Assembly: GCF_964259225.1 (NCBI RefSeq)
Contig: NZ_CAXVKN010000020.1
Length of the DNA: 34,903 nucleotides
Source of the DNA: Catenibacterium mitsuoka_A
Lineage (GTDB): Bacteria > Bacillota_I > Bacilli_A > Erysipelotrichales > Coprobacillaceae
Reading direction: 5' to 3' (one strand)
Shown: in pieces, positions 34,558 through 34,903 of the stretch
Layout: every line of letters starts with the position of its first letter
Numbering within the stretch: position 1 is the stretch's first letter
Program-made: the position numbers and the translations under genes
The notes under the pieces: generated by a model
Told to the model about the DNA's origin: nothing
The model's database searches: none
What the model saw: only the letters and a program-made list of their open reading frames with translations

Positions 34558-34612
34558 GGACAAAAACATTTTGTTTTATGTGATGCGACGCCTGCGTTGC
34601 GTCACTTTTTTT
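34558..34612 (+). ncRNA. Structured 3' element, copy 2
   Basis: Same start (GGACAAAAACATTTTG) and same loop as copy 1, 232 bases downstream. The stem is GTGATGCGACG (34580-34590) with CGTTGCGTCAC (34595-34605). Three base pairs differ from copy 1 by changes on both sides, which keeps the pairing. A T-run follows. Confidence 0.6.
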
Positions 34613-34757
34613 ATTTTATTCGCTAAGTTTATGAAAAATGTTGCTACTAGATCATTAAATTTAACTTAACGCCTATTTTTCTACTTTATAGCCACCTAAC
34701 TCAAATCATCATTTCTCGAATAGTTGTAAAATGATCTTAAAAGGTCAGGTGAGTGCT

Positions 34758-34903
34758 ATGATAACTGAAAACCAGGTAAAAAACTATTTAAGATCTAAGG
34801 ATAAGGATTATGTAAATAAGCTTATTGAATCATTATATGAACAGGATGATGAAGACATTGATCCATCTCATAAGGCATGCCCTATATGTGGTTCAGTTCA
34901 TTT
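34758..34903 (+). mobile_element. IS1595-type transposase gene, 5' part (runs off the window)
   Basis: The ATG at 34758 follows AGGTG. The 48 visible residues begin MITENQVKNYLRSKDKDY and end ACPICGSVHF, the first half of a zinc ribbon (CPxCG) typical of IS1595/ISXO2-like transposases. An inverted pair (AGATCATT near 34648, AATGATCT near 34727) lies upstream, but the IS end is not defined. The gap 34613-34757 holds no other gene. Confidence 0.65.

Overview
This is an AT-rich window from a Gram-positive Bacillota. Strong Shine-Dalgarno sites, a PAKTGD cell-wall sorting signal, a cre-like site and phospho-beta-glucosidase genes all point that way. The large GH20 surface hexosaminidase and the IS types suggest a gut commensal, possibly of the Erysipelotrichia; that placement is inference. 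The window is an accessory 'defence island' interleaved with carbohydrate genes and IS debris.

Left part (1-8046): a truncated GmrSD/DUF262 gene, then a restriction-modification locus. A PLD-fold NgoFVII-type endonuclease and an HTH protein read leftward. A Cro/C-like HTH, two m5C methyltransferases, a McrB-like ATPase, a LlaJI-type nuclease and an unrecognised acidic protein read rightward. The set resembles LlaJI and BsuMI, which also use paired methyltransferases with McrB-like and PD-(D/E)XK subunits.

Middle (8047-17741): two IS21-family istA fragments truncated against each other. Next come a nuclease/DUF2075 helicase with a MazG-like pyrophosphohydrolase, then three successive abortive-infection-type proteins carrying HEPN-like R-x(4-5)-H motifs. 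A decayed GH1 gene beside a solo IS21 end, a membrane-anchored protein and a DUF6508 protein follow.

Right (17742-34903): a 1691-residue secreted beta-N-acetylhexosaminidase precedes a tightly overlapping three-gene operon (23438-29680). This operon encodes an NYN-domain nuclease with a C-terminal winged-helix-like tail, a 1157-residue SF2 helicase with a C-terminal nuclease-like domain, and a 679-residue protein I cannot place. The 679-residue protein has a faint MID/PIWI-like stretch. This operon is the best candidate for an undescribed defence system. After it come a DUF4143 ATPase with an internal deletion, a TPR-like protein behind twin operators, a 6-phospho-beta-glucosidase, and an Abi_2 (AbiD/F-like) HEPN gene. 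That gene is followed by a structured RNA/terminator element present twice with compensatory changes. The window ends inside an IS1595-type transposase gene.

Defence logic: DNA restriction (R-M, GmrSD remnant), nucleotide or helicase-based functions (DUF2075/MazG, NYN-helicase) and RNA-cleaving abortive infection (HEPN genes) sit side by side. Repeats and IS ends mark several recombination points.
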